From Stutzerimonas sp. S1 (lineage in GTDB: Bacteria; Pseudomonadota; Gammaproteobacteria; Pseudomonadales; Pseudomonadaceae), in contig NZ_JAOEIY010000005.1 of assembly GCF_025966695.1 (NCBI RefSeq), forward strand, positions 124,001 through 188,000: DNA of 64,000 nucleotides, read 5' to 3'. The position numbers were made by a program, and so were the translations under genes. Under the pieces are notes generated by a model, which worked only from the letters and a program-made list of their open reading frames with translations, was not told the DNA's origin and did not search any database. This document shows, in pieces, positions 29,567 through 39,375 of this stretch. Each line of letters starts with the position of its first letter. Positions within the stretch are counted from its first letter, which is position 1.

Positions 29567-32128
29567 TCAGGGCGCAATACCGTCCGCCAGGATGGTGCGG
29601 ATCCGCTGCGCCAGCTGCTCGATGGTGAACGGCTTGCTGATCATGTTCATGCCGCGGTCGAGGAAGCCGCTGCTGGCAGCCTGTTCGGCGTAGCCGGTCA
29701 TGAACAGTACTGGCAATTGCGGCCGCTGCTGGCGCGCGACATCGGCCAGCTGACGGCCGTTCATCCCTGGCAGGCCGACATCGGTGACCAGCAGATCGAT
29801 GCGCTCTTCCGATTCCAGAATGGACACCGCCGCGTTGCCCTCGGCGGCCTCCAGAGCGCGATAACCGAGCATTTCCAGCACATCGAGTACCAGCAGGCGC
29901 ACCGCCGGGTCGTCCTCGACCACCAGCACGCTCTCCCCCTGTTCGGCCCGCAATACCGCGCCGGAGCCATCAGGCATCGGCGTGGATGGCGCCGTTTCGG
30001 CATGGATCGGCAGGTACAGCCTGACCTCGGTGCCGCTGCCCGCCTCGCTGGTGATCTGCAGGTGACCACCGGCCTGGCGGGCGAAACCGTAGATCATCGA
30101 CAGACCAAGGCCGGTGCCCTGGCCGATGGGTTTGGTGGTGAAGAATGGCTCGAAAGCGCTGGCCAGTACCTTGGGCGTCATGCCGCAACCGCTGTCGACA
30201 ACGTTGAGGGTGATATAGCGCCCGGCCGGCAGCTCGCCAACCTGATGGGAGCGCTCGAGGCAGACATTGGCGGTGCTGATGCGCAACGTGCCGCCGTCGG
30301 GCATGGCGTCGCGGGCATTGATCACCAGATTGAGCAGGGCACTTTCCAGCTGGTTGTCGTCACTGTGCGCCGGCCACAGATCGGCTTGCAGGTGGGTTTC
30401 GATCTGGATATGGCTGCCGAGCGTGCGGATCAGCAGGTCGTGCATCGACTCGATCAGGGTATTGAGCTCGACCCGCGTGAGATTCAGTGGCTGGCGGCGG
30501 GCGAATGCCAGCAGGCGGTGGGTCAGTGCCGCGGCGCGATTGGCGGAGGTCACCGCCGCATCGATGAAGCGCTGGGTTTCAGCGTGGCGTCCGGACTGGA
30601 TGTAGCGCTGAATCAGGTCCAGACCGCCGATGATGCCGGTGAGCATGTTGTTGAAGTCATGCGCGATGCCGCCGGTGAGCTGTCCCACGGCTTCCATCTT
30701 CTGCGCCTGGCGCAGGGCGTCCTGCGCCTGTTCGCGGCTGGCCATTTCCTTGAGCAGCCGTTCGTAGACTTCGGCCAGCGCCTCGGTGCGCTCCTGGATG
30801 CGGCTTTCCAACGTCTCGTTGAGTTCGCGCAGGGCCTGTTCGGCACGCCAGCGCTCGGTGACATCAAGGGCCATGACGAAAAAACCCAGCACCTTGCCGC
30901 TGGCATCACGGCGCGGCAGGTAGTGCACCAGCGACTGTCGTGGCTGGCCGTCGCGATGCGGGCTATAGGCTTCGAAGGTGATGTCCTCGCCGGCCAGCGC
31001 GGCGCGAATATTGTCGCGGCGCAGGGCGTAGCCGCGTTCGCCAAGGACCTCGCGCACGGTCTTGCCGCGCAGCCATTCGGGCGAGTGGCCGAACCACTCC
31101 TCGTAGTAGCGGTTGTTGAAGCGAAAGCGTTCCTGGTCGTCGATGTAGCCGATCATCAGCGGCAGCGCGTCGGTGATCAGCTTGATCTCGGCCTCGCTCT
31201 TGCGCAGCGCCTCCTCACTGGCATGCTGGCGACTGATATCCATGACCGCGCCGGGAAAGCGCAGCACTTTGCCGTCTTCGTCGTAGTGGCAGCGTCCGCG
31301 TGCCTGTGCCCAGCGTGATCGACCGTGGTCATCCAGCAGGCGATAGCGCTCGGCGAAGATGCCCGAGCCGGTGATGCAGTGCTGCATCGCGGCGAGTACG
31401 CGAGCGCGATCTTCTGGGTGGACGTGGGCGAGGAAGGGCTGTACCGAGAGACTTTGCTTGGCGCCCGGATAGTCCTCCTGCGGCACGTGACAGAGCAGCT
31501 CGACCTGATCGGACGGGGTGCCCGCCTGTACGTCCCAGTCCCAGATACCGATCAGGTCGCTGGCCTCCAATGCAAGGTGCAGACGGTGCTCGCTGAGGCG
31601 ATAGGCTTCGGCGCTGAGCTTGTAGCGCATGGCGGCCTGCGACAGCCGCGCTTCGGTGCGCATGCGTTCGCTGGTTTCGTTGAGGCACAGCAGCAGGCCG
31701 ACAATCTCACCGTGACCGTCACGGATCGGGCTGAGCGCCATGTCGAACCAGGCATCTTCCGGTTCGTGGTGGCGTTCGATCAGCAGGTGGCGGTTGTGCA
31801 GCATGCGTGCTTCGCCTCGCCTTACGGCGTCGCAGGCTGGCTCGAGCAGCTCCCAGATGGCGCCCCAGGCCTGGCACGCGGGGCTCCCCAGTTCGCCGGG
31901 GTGGCGCGTACCGATCAGCGCGGCGTGGGCGTCGTTGTACAGCTGCACGCCGTCGCTGCCCCAGAGGATGCACATCGGCACTGGGGCCTCGAGCATCGTG
32001 TCGACCAGCAGGCGCAAGGCCTGCGGCCAGCCGGTTGGCGATCCAAGCGCAGTGCCCCGCCAGTCGTGTCGGCGAATCCGTTCGCCCATGTCGCTACTGC
32101 TGTGCGGCCAGCGCTCAGCTGTTGCCAT
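29567..32128 (-). CDS. Hybrid PAS-domain sensor histidine kinase with receiver domain
   Basis: About 853 residues, no clear membrane segment. Three PAS-like regions lie in the first ~430 residues, followed by a coiled coil (LNETLESRIQERTEALAEV). The HisKA box is GGIAHDFNNMLTGIIGG and the ATPase boxes NLVINARDAM, DSGCGM and GTGLGLSMIYG. The C-terminal receiver (ESVLVVEDDPAVRLL, phospho-acceptor in LLVTDVGLPGMNG) follows. The HDFNN-type histidine box is usual for such orphan soluble hybrids. Start: ATG 32128 has GGA seven bases upstream; 32140 is an alternative. Signal and partner unknown. Confidence 0.88.
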   Translation of the reverse strand: MATAERWPHSSSDMGERIRRHDWRGTALGSPTGWPQALRLLVDTMLEAPVPMCILWGSDGVQLYNDAHAALIGTRHPGELGSPACQAWGAIWELLEPACDAVRRGEARMLHNRHLLIERHHEPEDAWFDMALSPIRDGHGEIVGLLLCLNETSERMRTEARLSQAAMRYKLSAEAYRLSEHRLHLALEASDLIGIWDWDVQAGTPSDQVELLCHVPQEDYPGAKQSLSVQPFLAHVHPEDRARVLAAMQHCITGSGIFAERYRLLDDHGRSRWAQARGRCHYDEDGKVLRFPGAVMDISRQHASEEALRKSEAEIKLITDALPLMIGYIDDQERFRFNNRYYEEWFGHSPEWLRGKTVREVLGERGYALRRDNIRAALAGEDITFEAYSPHRDGQPRQSLVHYLPRRDASGKVLGFFVMALDVTERWRAEQALRELNETLESRIQERTEALAEVYERLLKEMASREQAQDALRQAQKMEAVGQLTGGIAHDFNNMLTGIIGGLDLIQRYIQSGRHAETQRFIDAAVTSANRAAALTHRLLAFARRQPLNLTRVELNTLIESMHDLLIRTLGSHIQIETHLQADLWPAHSDDNQLESALLNLVINARDAMPDGGTLRISTANVCLERSHQVGELPAGRYITLNVVDSGCGMTPKVLASAFEPFFTTKPIGQGTGLGLSMIYGFARQAGGHLQITSEAGSGTEVRLYLPIHAETAPSTPMPDGSGAVLRAEQGESVLVVEDDPAVRLLVLDVLEMLGYRALEAAEGNAAVSILESEERIDLLVTDVGLPGMNGRQLADVARQQRPQLPVLFMTGYAEQAASSGFLDRGMNMISKPFTIEQLAQRIRTILADGIAP

Positions 32129-32311
32129 TACCTGTTCCATCTTTTCTGCACCGTGGCCGATCGTTAGCAGCCGTGAAATTACGTCGGGCCATACGCGCGG
32201 CGTCGCGGCCTGAAGGTGGCGGTGTTCGAGTCTCGCCGGCATGCCTCCCTGGCCATGCGCGCGAGGGCGAGGATTCTAAGCCGTTCCCTCGCACAAAAGA
32301 GGTACGGCTTA

Positions 32312-32992
32312 TCAGCCTGGCTGCCCCGCCAGGCTGCGGACCAGTTCCAGGTAGTCCTCGACCGCGGTGAACTCCTCGGTGTCCTTGTGCCCGCGCCGGC
32401 TATCCGGCTCACGCACCGCCAGCAGCTGGCCGATGCCAAAGTCGCGGGCGCTGCGCAGAATCGGCAGGCTGTCGTCGATGAACAGCGACCGGGCCGGATC
32501 GAACTCCAGATCCTGCCGCAGGGCAAACCAGAACTGCGGGTCCTCCTTGGGGAAACCGTAGTCGTGCGAGCTGATCAGACGATCAAACCAGGGCGCAAGT
32601 TCGACGCGCTCGAGTTTCAACGACAGCGAATCGCGATGGGCGTTGGTGATCAGCACCACGCGCTTGCCAGCGTGGCGTAGGGCAGCGAGGAATTCGTCGG
32701 CTGCCGGACGCAGGGCGATGAGGTGGGCGATCTCGCGCTTCATCTCGCGAATTGGCAGCTCCAGCTCGCGGGTCCAGTAGTCCAGGCAATACCAGGTCAG
32801 CTTGCCGAGGTGCTCGTTGAACAGCGGCGCCAGCTCCAGTTCTGCCATGGCGCGGCTGATGCCGTGGCGCTCGGCGTAGCGTTGCGGCAGAAATTCGAGC
32901 CAGAAGTGGTTGTCGAAGTGCAGGTCCAGCAGCGTGCCGTCCATGTCGAGCAGGACGGTGTCGATGGCGGACCAGGGAAGGGAAGCGATCAT
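32312..32992 (-). CDS. yrfG: GMP/IMP nucleotidase YrfG (HAD family)
   Basis: 226 residues of the HAD superfamily. Motif I DMDGTLLDLHFD (nucleophile Asp), motif II LITNAHRDS, the lysine in GFPKEDPQFW and motif III FIDDSLPILRSA are all present. Homologues dephosphorylate GMP and IMP. The start at 32992 (MIASLPWSAIDTVLLD) is chosen because an in-frame ATG at 33193 would lie inside the divergent nudE gene. It shares its upstream region with nudE, the usual arrangement in Pseudomonas. Confidence 0.9.
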   Translation of the reverse strand: MIASLPWSAIDTVLLDMDGTLLDLHFDNHFWLEFLPQRYAERHGISRAMAELELAPLFNEHLGKLTWYCLDYWTRELELPIREMKREIAHLIALRPAADEFLAALRHAGKRVVLITNAHRDSLSLKLERVELAPWFDRLISSHDYGFPKEDPQFWFALRQDLEFDPARSLFIDDSLPILRSARDFGIGQLLAVREPDSRRGHKDTEEFTAVEDYLELVRSLAGQPG

Positions 32993-33104
32993 GGCGAGTT
33001 CTTGGTGACCGGATACGAATGGGATGGCGGCGCGTTGCAAAGCGTTCACGGTCGCCGCAAAAAGCCGGGTTATGATAGCCCCTCGCGTTTGCAGGAGTGC
33101 CCCC

Positions 33105-33671
33105 ATGCGCCAGAAACCCACCGTGCTCGCCCGTGAGATCGTCGCGAGCAGCCGCCTGTTCCGTGTCGAGGAGCTGCAGCTGCGCTTCTCCAACGGCGTG
33201 GAGCGTACCTACGAGCGCCTCGTCGGCAAGGGCTCCGGCTACGGTGCGGTGATGATCGTGGCGCTGGCCGATGCGCACACCGTGCTACTGGTCGAGGAGT
33301 ATTGCGGCGGCACCGACAGCTACGAGCTGTCATTGCCCAAGGGCCTGATCGAGCCGGGTGAGGATGTGCTCGAGGCGGCCAACCGCGAGCTCAAGGAGGA
33401 GGCCGGTTTTGGTGCGCGCCGCCTGGAGCTGCTGACCGAGCTGTCGTTGTCACCGGGCTATATGAGCCAGAAGATCCAGGTGGTGCTGGCCCGCGACCTC
33501 TACCCGGAGCGCCTGCCGGGCGACGAACCGGAGCCGATGCGCGTCGAGCGCTATGCGCTGAGCGAACTGTCGAACCTGATCCAGCATCCGCAGTTCAGCG
33601 AAGGCCGTGCCCTGGCAGCGCTGTACCTGGCGCGGGACCTGCTGAGCCAGCGCGGGGAGTTCGGTCAATGA
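33105..33671 (+). CDS. nudE: ADP compounds hydrolase NudE (Nudix)
   Basis: 188 residues. The Nudix box is GLIEPGEDVLEAANRELKEE followed by AGFG, complete with the RELKEE catalytic glutamates. NudE hydrolyses ADP-ribose, Ap3A and NADH-like dinucleotides to clear toxic nucleotides. The start at 33105 (MRQKPTVLAREIV) fits the family. The stop overlaps cysQ (ATGA), so the two are coupled; both act on nucleotide by-products. Confidence 0.93.
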   Translation: MRQKPTVLAREIVASSRLFRVEELQLRFSNGVERTYERLVGKGSGYGAVMIVALADAHTVLLVEEYCGGTDSYELSLPKGLIEPGEDVLEAANRELKEEAGFGARRLELLTELSLSPGYMSQKIQVVLARDLYPERLPGDEPEPMRVERYALSELSNLIQHPQFSEGRALAALYLARDLLSQRGEFGQ

Positions 33672-34486
33672 GCCATCCTTACCTGCCGGCGGTGATCGAT
33701 CTGGTGCGCGATGCGGGTACGGCGATCCTGCCGCACTGGCGCAGCGAACTCGCGGTGCAGACCAAGGCCGATGAATCGCCGGTGACGGCAGCGGACATGG
33801 CCGCCCATCGGGTGCTGTTCGACGGGCTGACGGCGCTGGATGCGAGCATTCCGGTGCTCTCCGAGGAGGACTGCGCATTGCCACTGGCCGAACGTGCCGG
33901 CTGGACGCGCTGGTGGCTGGTCGATCCGCTCGATGGCACCAAGGAATTCATCGCCGGCAGCGAGGAGTTCACCGTCAACGTGGCGCTGATCGAACAGGGC
34001 CGGGTGCGTTTCGGCGTGGTCGGCATCCCGGCCAATGGCCGCTGCTATTACGGTGGCGAAGCGTTCGGCGCCTGGTGCAGCGAGCCCGGTGGCGAGGCGC
34101 AGCCATTACGCGTACGTCAGCAACCGCATGGAGCGTTCACTGTGGTGGCCAGCCGGCGACACAGCAGCCCGGCGCAGGAGCACCTGCTCGAGAGTCTGCG
34201 TCGGCAGTTCGGTGAGCTGGCGCTGGCGAATGTCGGCAGTTCGCTGAAGTTCTGCCTGCTCGCCGAAGGAGCGGCGGACTGCTACCCACGTCTGGCGCCT
34301 ACCTCGCAGTGGGACACCGCGGCGGCGCAAGGGGTGCTGGAAGGGGCGGGCGGCGAGGTACTGGATGTCAATGGCGCCCCGCTGACCTACGAGGCGCGCG
34401 AGAGCTATCTCAATCCTTCCTTCCTGGCGCTGCCCAAGGGCGTCGACTGGCGCGACGGTTTGCTCGCGCTAGCCAGCCGGAGCTGA
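33668..34486 (+). CDS. cysQ: 3'(2'),5'-bisphosphate nucleotidase CysQ
   Basis: 272 residues of the inositol-monophosphatase fold. Metal-binding motifs: LSEEDCALP (the EE pair), WLVDPLDGTKEFI (DPxDGT) and the C-terminal WDTAAAQGVLEGAGGEV. It hydrolyses 3'-phosphoadenosine 5'-phosphate made during sulfate assimilation. It overlaps nudE by four bases. Confidence 0.94.
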   Translation: MSHPYLPAVIDLVRDAGTAILPHWRSELAVQTKADESPVTAADMAAHRVLFDGLTALDASIPVLSEEDCALPLAERAGWTRWWLVDPLDGTKEFIAGSEEFTVNVALIEQGRVRFGVVGIPANGRCYYGGEAFGAWCSEPGGEAQPLRVRQQPHGAFTVVASRRHSSPAQEHLLESLRRQFGELALANVGSSLKFCLLAEGAADCYPRLAPTSQWDTAAAQGVLEGAGGEVLDVNGAPLTYEARESYLNPSFLALPKGVDWRDGLLALASRS

Positions 34487-34549
34487 TGCGGCGGGCGATG
34501 GTGCGGCCTGCTGGCTGCACCATCCGGATGCAGTGCCGCGGTCCAGCGC

Positions 34550-35002
34550 TTACTTGTGCAGCACGAACTGCCCGGTGAAGCGCACCGCATCGCGGCCATC
34601 GGCGGCGAGGATGCGGCTGTGCAGCTCGAGTCGGGAGCGGCCGCGGCGGCGGTAGATGGCTTCGAAGCGCTCCCAGGCCTCCGGCGATGGCGCCGAGCAG
34701 ATGGCGATCGCATCGTCCACCACCGGCAGCGGGTACTCGATCTGACCCTCGTGGATGACGATATGACCATCCTCGATGCCCGCCTCGCGTAGACGCAGAT
34801 GCAACCAACCCCAACCGGCCAGCACCGCGGCGCAGTACAGACTGCCGCCGAACATGCTGCTCTTGTGGTTGATATTTGGCTGCAGCGGGACGTTCAGGCG
34901 CAGTTCATGGTTTTCCCACTGCGCGACGCGCAGGCCCAGCGAGCGGGTCAGCGGGATGTCGTGATGGAGGATGGCTTCCAGGTAGCGGCTATCGCGGCTC
35001 AT
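34550..35002 (-). CDS. YiiD C-terminal-type thioesterase-domain protein
   Basis: 150 residues of a hot-dog-like domain. The segment INHKSSMFGGSLYCAAVLAGWGW is typical of the putative thioesterase domain seen at the C-terminus of YiiD/FabY-like proteins; quoted part: NHKSSMFGGSLYCAAVL. No acetyltransferase domain is attached here. It converges on cysQ across a 63-base gap containing a hairpin without a T tract. The substrate is unknown, and a role in acyl-thioester hydrolysis is inferred. Confidence 0.78.
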   Translation of the reverse strand: MSRDSRYLEAILHHDIPLTRSLGLRVAQWENHELRLNVPLQPNINHKSSMFGGSLYCAAVLAGWGWLHLRLREAGIEDGHIVIHEGQIEYPLPVVDDAIAICSAPSPEAWERFEAIYRRRGRSRLELHSRILAADGRDAVRFTGQFVLHK

Positions 35003-35153
35003 GCCGGGGAGATTCCTAAAACGTGACGGAGATACAGGCAGACGCCAAGCATGACTGCTGAGTCACGCTTTTGCCAGCTCCGCTCGGCAATTCACCACAG
35101 CCTTGGCGCGCCGCGCGAATCTGCCTCGTCCGGCTATAGCCGCCTCGCCCGGC

Positions 35154-35588
35154 TCAGCGCTCGCTCTTGCGCTGATAGGCGCAGTAACCCGGACGCGGGC
35201 CGACGTGCGGATGATTGCGACAGGTATCCGGACGCTTGGCATACACGGTGCATAGGCGGGTCTGGCGGTCGAGGTACAGGCAGTCGCCATTGGCCAGCCG
35301 GGTCAGGGTGAAGATCTCGCGCTTCTGGTTGAAGTGTTCGATCACCCCTTCGCGACTGAGGCGCTTGGCGACCTGTTTGGCCGGTTCGTCGCGCTCGAAT
35401 TCGTCGACCAGGCCGAGGCGGATCAGGTCGTCGATGCGTACTTCCACCGGCAAGGTGCAGCAGGTCGCGTGGCAATCGCGGCATAGGCCGTTGCTGTAGC
35501 GGGCCCAGGTTTCCAGGCGTTCCGGGTCGGCGGAGGCGATCAGCTTGTTTTTCACGGTGCAGGCTTCGAGAAGAGGGCGCGCGATCAT
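35154..35588 (-). CDS. YkgJ-type cysteine-cluster protein
   Basis: 144 residues. Cysteine motifs CRDCHATCC (~residue 37), CLYLDRQTRLC and RPDTCRNHPHVG, plus a final Cys (PGYCAY), define the family (zinc- or iron-binding, related to the FliB/YkgJ cysteine cluster). The exact role is unknown. The ATG at 35588 is used; a GTG at 35555 (VKNKLIASADPERL) is an equally plausible start. It is divergent from glgP. Confidence 0.82.
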   Translation of the reverse strand: MIARPLLEACTVKNKLIASADPERLETWARYSNGLCRDCHATCCTLPVEVRIDDLIRLGLVDEFERDEPAKQVAKRLSREGVIEHFNQKREIFTLTRLANGDCLYLDRQTRLCTVYAKRPDTCRNHPHVGPRPGYCAYQRKSER

Positions 35589-35750
35589 AGCGATCCGCAC
35601 GGGAATTGCCAGCAGCAAGCGCCCCCGGACGGACGGTCGCGCAGATGTAAAGGAAACCTGCAAACCTGTCTGCTCTGCCCATCGCGAGGTGAACAGGCGC
35701 CGCTGCCATGAGTCCCTCTTGTATGTTTTCGCCCGCTGCGAGGTTTACCC

Positions 35751-38204
35751 ATGACGCAGGAATCCGCCGTATCTCTCTCCGACGACGTCGCCGCATTCCG
35801 TGAAAAAGTTCTGCGCAAGCTGACCTACTCGGTCGGCAAGGATCCCGAACACGCCTCCGATTACGATTGGTTCGAGGCCGTGGCGCTCGCCGCTCGTGAC
35901 CGCATCATCGATCACTGGATGGAATGCACCCGCCAGACCTACAAGGATGGCTGCAAGCGGGTGTACTACCTCTCGCTGGAATTTCTCATCGGCCGCCTGC
36001 TGGTCGACAGCCTGAGCAACCTTGGGCTGCTCGAAGTGGCGCGTGAGGCGCTGGCCGATCTGGATGTGGACATCGAGCGGATCCGCCTGGTCGAGCCGGA
36101 TGCCGCGCTGGGCAACGGCGGTCTCGGCCGGCTCGCGGCCTGCTTCATGGAAAGCATGGCGACGCTCGGCGTGGCGGCGCATGGCTATGGCATTCGCTAT
36201 GACCACGGCCTGTTCCGGCAGGCCATCGTCGATGGTTGGCAGCATGAACAGACCGAGACCTGGCTGGACTTCGGCAATCCCTGGGAATTCGAGCGGCCCG
36301 AGGTCAGCTATCTGATCGGCTTTGGCGGCCATGTCACGGCGATGCCCGCCGAGGGCGGCGGCGAGCCCAAGCACTTCTGGCACTGGGCTGAAGGGGTGCG
36401 GGCAATCGCCTACGACACCCCGATCGTCGGCTGGCGGGGCGCCAGCGTGAACACCCTGCGCCTGTGGCGCGCGCGCGCCGAAGCGGATTTCCACCTGGAG
36501 CGCTTCAATGCCGGCGATCACATCGGCGCGGTGGCCGAAGAGGCGCGCGCGCAGAGCATCTCGCGGGTGCTCTATCCGGCCGACAGCACCGAGGCCGGAC
36601 AGGAGCTGCGCCTGCGCCAGGAGTACTTCTTCGTCGCCGCCTCGCTGCAGGATCTGCTGCGCCGCCATCTCGACCAGCGCGGCACGCTGGACAACCTGCC
36701 GGACTACGCGGCGATCCAGCTCAACGACACCCATCCGGCCATCGCCGTGGCCGAGCTGATGCGGCTGCTGGTCGACGTGCATGGCCTGGACTGGCAGCGC
36801 GCCTGGCGACTGACCACGGCGACGCTGTCCTATACCAACCACACCCTGTTGCCCGAGGCGCTGGAAACCTGGCCGGTGGGACTGATGGAGCGCCTGCTGC
36901 CGCGGCACATGCAGATCATCTACCTGATCAACGCCCATCATCTGGACTGTCTGCGCGATCGCGGCGTGCACGACGCTGACCTGCTGCGTTCGGTCTCGCT
37001 GATCGAGGAGGATCATGGTCGCCGCGTGCGCATGGGCAACCTCGCCTTCCTGGGCTCTTACAGCGTCAACGGCGTGTCGGCTCTGCACACCCAGCTGATG
37101 CGCAAGACGGTGTTTACCGACCTGCACGGGCTCTACCCGCAGCGGATCAACAACAAGACCAACGGCATCACCTTCCGCCGTTGGCTGTACCAGGCCAACC
37201 CGCACCTCACCCGCCTGCTGGTGGAAAACCTCGGCGAGGCGTTGCTGGACGACCCGGAAACCCGCCTGCGCGGGCTCGAGCCGTTTGCCGAGCAGGCCGC
37301 CTTCCGCCAGCGCTTCGCCGAACAGCGGTTGGCCAACAAACGTCACCTGGCCGCGCTGATCCAGGAGCGCGTAGGTGTCAGCGTCGACCCGCACGCGCTG
37401 TTCGATGTGCACGTCAAACGCATCCATGAATACAAGCGCCAGCTGCTCAACCTGCTGCACACCGTGGCGCTGTACCACGCGATCTGCGCCGATCCGGGCG
37501 GTGACTGGGTACCGCGGGTGAAGATCTTCGCTGGCAAGGCTGCGGCCAGCTACCACCAGGCCAAGCTGATCATCAAGCTGGCCAACGACATCGCCCGCAC
37601 CATCAACGACGATCCGACCGTGCGTGGCCTGCTCAAGGTGGTGTTCCTGCCGAACTACAACGTCAGCCTGGCCGAGGACATCATCCCTGCCGCCGATCTG
37701 TCCGAGCAGATTTCCACCGCCGGCCTTGAGGCGTCCGGCACCAGCAACATGAAGTTCGCCCTCAACGGCGCGCTGACCATCGGCACGCTGGACGGCGCGA
37801 ATGTCGAGATGAGTGAGCAGATCGGTCTGGAACACATGTTCATCTTCGGTCTCACGGCGCAGCAGGTGGAGGCCCGCAAGCGCGCCGGCGAGTTCAATGC
37901 CGAAGCCACCATCATCGGCTCGCGGCGGCTCAGCGAGGTGCTGTCGGCAATTCGTGGCGGCGCCTTTTCCGCCGAGGACCCAGGGCGCTACGTCGGGCTG
38001 GTGGACGGGCTCAGCTGGCATGACACTTATCAGGTCTGTGCCGATTTCGAAGCCTACTGGCAGGCGCAGCTCGACGTCGAGGCACGCTGGCGCGATCCGG
38101 ATAGCTGGTGGCGCTCGGCGGTGCTGAATACCGCCAGAACGGGCTGGTTTTCCTCCGATCGCACCATTCGTGAGTACGCCAGCGAAATCTGGAAAGTGAT
38201 GTAG
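35751..38204 (+). CDS. glgP: Glycogen/starch phosphorylase
   Basis: 817 residues, full length for the GT35 family. It releases glucose-1-phosphate from alpha-1,4-glucans in the cytoplasm. The PLP-lysine region is EASGTSNMKFALNGALTIG (Lys in NMKF), with the active-site motif GNGGLGRLAACFMES and the phosphate-binding RIHEYKRQLLN. Other glycogen genes are not in the window, so it is a stand-alone gene beside fbp. No clear terminator was found before fbp. CGAGG precedes the ATG. Confidence 0.96.
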   Translation: MTQESAVSLSDDVAAFREKVLRKLTYSVGKDPEHASDYDWFEAVALAARDRIIDHWMECTRQTYKDGCKRVYYLSLEFLIGRLLVDSLSNLGLLEVAREALADLDVDIERIRLVEPDAALGNGGLGRLAACFMESMATLGVAAHGYGIRYDHGLFRQAIVDGWQHEQTETWLDFGNPWEFERPEVSYLIGFGGHVTAMPAEGGGEPKHFWHWAEGVRAIAYDTPIVGWRGASVNTLRLWRARAEADFHLERFNAGDHIGAVAEEARAQSISRVLYPADSTEAGQELRLRQEYFFVAASLQDLLRRHLDQRGTLDNLPDYAAIQLNDTHPAIAVAELMRLLVDVHGLDWQRAWRLTTATLSYTNHTLLPEALETWPVGLMERLLPRHMQIIYLINAHHLDCLRDRGVHDADLLRSVSLIEEDHGRRVRMGNLAFLGSYSVNGVSALHTQLMRKTVFTDLHGLYPQRINNKTNGITFRRWLYQANPHLTRLLVENLGEALLDDPETRLRGLEPFAEQAAFRQRFAEQRLANKRHLAALIQERVGVSVDPHALFDVHVKRIHEYKRQLLNLLHTVALYHAICADPGGDWVPRVKIFAGKAAASYHQAKLIIKLANDIARTINDDPTVRGLLKVVFLPNYNVSLAEDIIPAADLSEQISTAGLEASGTSNMKFALNGALTIGTLDGANVEMSEQIGLEHMFIFGLTAQQVEARKRAGEFNAEATIIGSRRLSEVLSAIRGGAFSAEDPGRYVGLVDGLSWHDTYQVCADFEAYWQAQLDVEARWRDPDSWWRSAVLNTARTGWFSSDRTIREYASEIWKVM

Positions 38205-38364
38205 CGCAGACGGCCGTGGCGCCCTGGCAGCCGCGGCGGTTAGCCGTATGGCACGTTGCCCGCCGTGGCGCTGAACTCCGGTGTGGCGACGCCGGTCTGA
38301 GGGGGGTTAGTTTTCCGCCGGCCTGTTAAACTGCGCGGGTTTTTTTCCCTCTGGAGCCTTGTCC

Positions 38365-39375
38365 ATGTCACGCGTAACTCTGAGTCGCTACCTGATCGAG
38401 CAGACCCGCAGCAACAACACCCCTGCGGATCTGCGTTTTCTAATCGAGGTAGTGGCGCGAGCGTGCAAGGAAATCAGCCATGCCGTATCCAAGGGCGCAC
38501 TCGGCGGCGTCCTCGGCAGCGCCGAAAGCGAGAACATCCAGGGTGAGGTGCAGAAGAAGCTCGACGTGCTATCCAACGAGATCCTGCTCGAGGCCAACGA
38601 GTGGGGCGGCCACCTGGCCGGCATGGCTTCCGAGGAAATGGACAACGCTTACCAGATTCCCGGCAAGTATCCCAAGGGGGCCTACCTGCTGGTCTTCGAT
38701 CCGCTGGACGGCTCCAGCAACATCGACGTGAACGTATCGGTCGGCACCATCTTCTCGGTGCTGCGCTGCCCCAACCAGTGCTTCTCGCAGAACGACAGCC
38801 TCGGTGAGGAAGCCTTCCTGCAGCCGGGCACCGAGCAGGTCGCCGCCGGTTATGCCATCTACGGTCCGCAGACCATGCTGATCCTGACCCTCGGGCACGG
38901 CGTGATGGGCTTCACCCTCGATCGCGAACTGGGCAGCTTCGTGCTGACTCACGAGCACCTGCAGGTGCCGCAGAGCACCGCCGAATTCGCCATCAATATG
39001 TCCAACCAGCGCCACTGGGAAGAACCGGTCAAACGCTACGTTGGCGAGCTGCTGGCCGGCAAGGAAGGCCCGCTGGGCAAGAACTACAACATGCGCTGGA
39101 TCGCCTCGATGGTGGCCGACGTACACCGCATCCTGACGCGTGGCGGCATCTTCATGTACCCGCGCGATGCTCGCGATCCGTCGATGCCCGGCAAGCTGCG
39201 CCTGATGTACGAGGCCAACCCGATGTCGATGATCATCGAACAGGCTGGCGGGGCGGCGACCACCGGGACCCAGCGCATCCTCGATATCCAGCCGAGTTCG
39301 CTGCACCAGCGAGTGCCGGTCTTCCTCGGCTCCAAGGAAGAAGTCGAGCGCGTCACCGGCTACCACCAGGCCTGA
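38365..39375 (+). CDS. fbp: Fructose-1,6-bisphosphatase class I
   Basis: 336 residues. The metal/phosphate motif [13 protein letters not shown] is intact, as is the C-terminal [13 protein letters not shown]. It performs the irreversible gluconeogenic step from fructose-1,6-bisphosphate. The ATG at 38365 is preferred over a TTG at 38359. Upstream there is a GTTAAACT -10-like element near 38326. The stop is immediately followed by the DUF924 gene, so they are co-transcribed. Confidence 0.96.
   Translation: MSRVTLSRYLIEQTRSNNTPADLRFLIEVVARACKEISHAVSKGALGGVLGSAESENIQGEVQKKLDVLSNEILLEANEWGGHLAGMASEEMDNAYQIPGKYPKGAYLLVFDPLDGSSNIDVNVSVGTIFSVLRCPNQCFSQNDSLGEEAFLQPGTEQVAAGYAIYGPQTMLILTLGHGVMGFTLDRELGSFVLTHEHLQVPQSTAEFAINMSNQRHWEEPVKRYVGELLAGKEGPLGKNYNMRWIASMVADVHRILTRGGIFMYPRDARDPSMPGKLRLMYEANPMSMIIEQAGGAATTGTQRILDIQPSSLHQRVPVFLGSKEEVERVTGYHQA

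Noticed and set aside
34497..34524. Hairpin GATGGTGC/GCACCATC between cysQ and the thioesterase gene
   Set aside because: It has no T tract on either strand and a long loop; it may be a Rho-dependent end or nothing, so it is not called as a terminator.
35745..38021. Reverse-strand frame of 758 codons opposite glgP
   Set aside because: Same reason: shadow of a real gene with no recognisable motifs.
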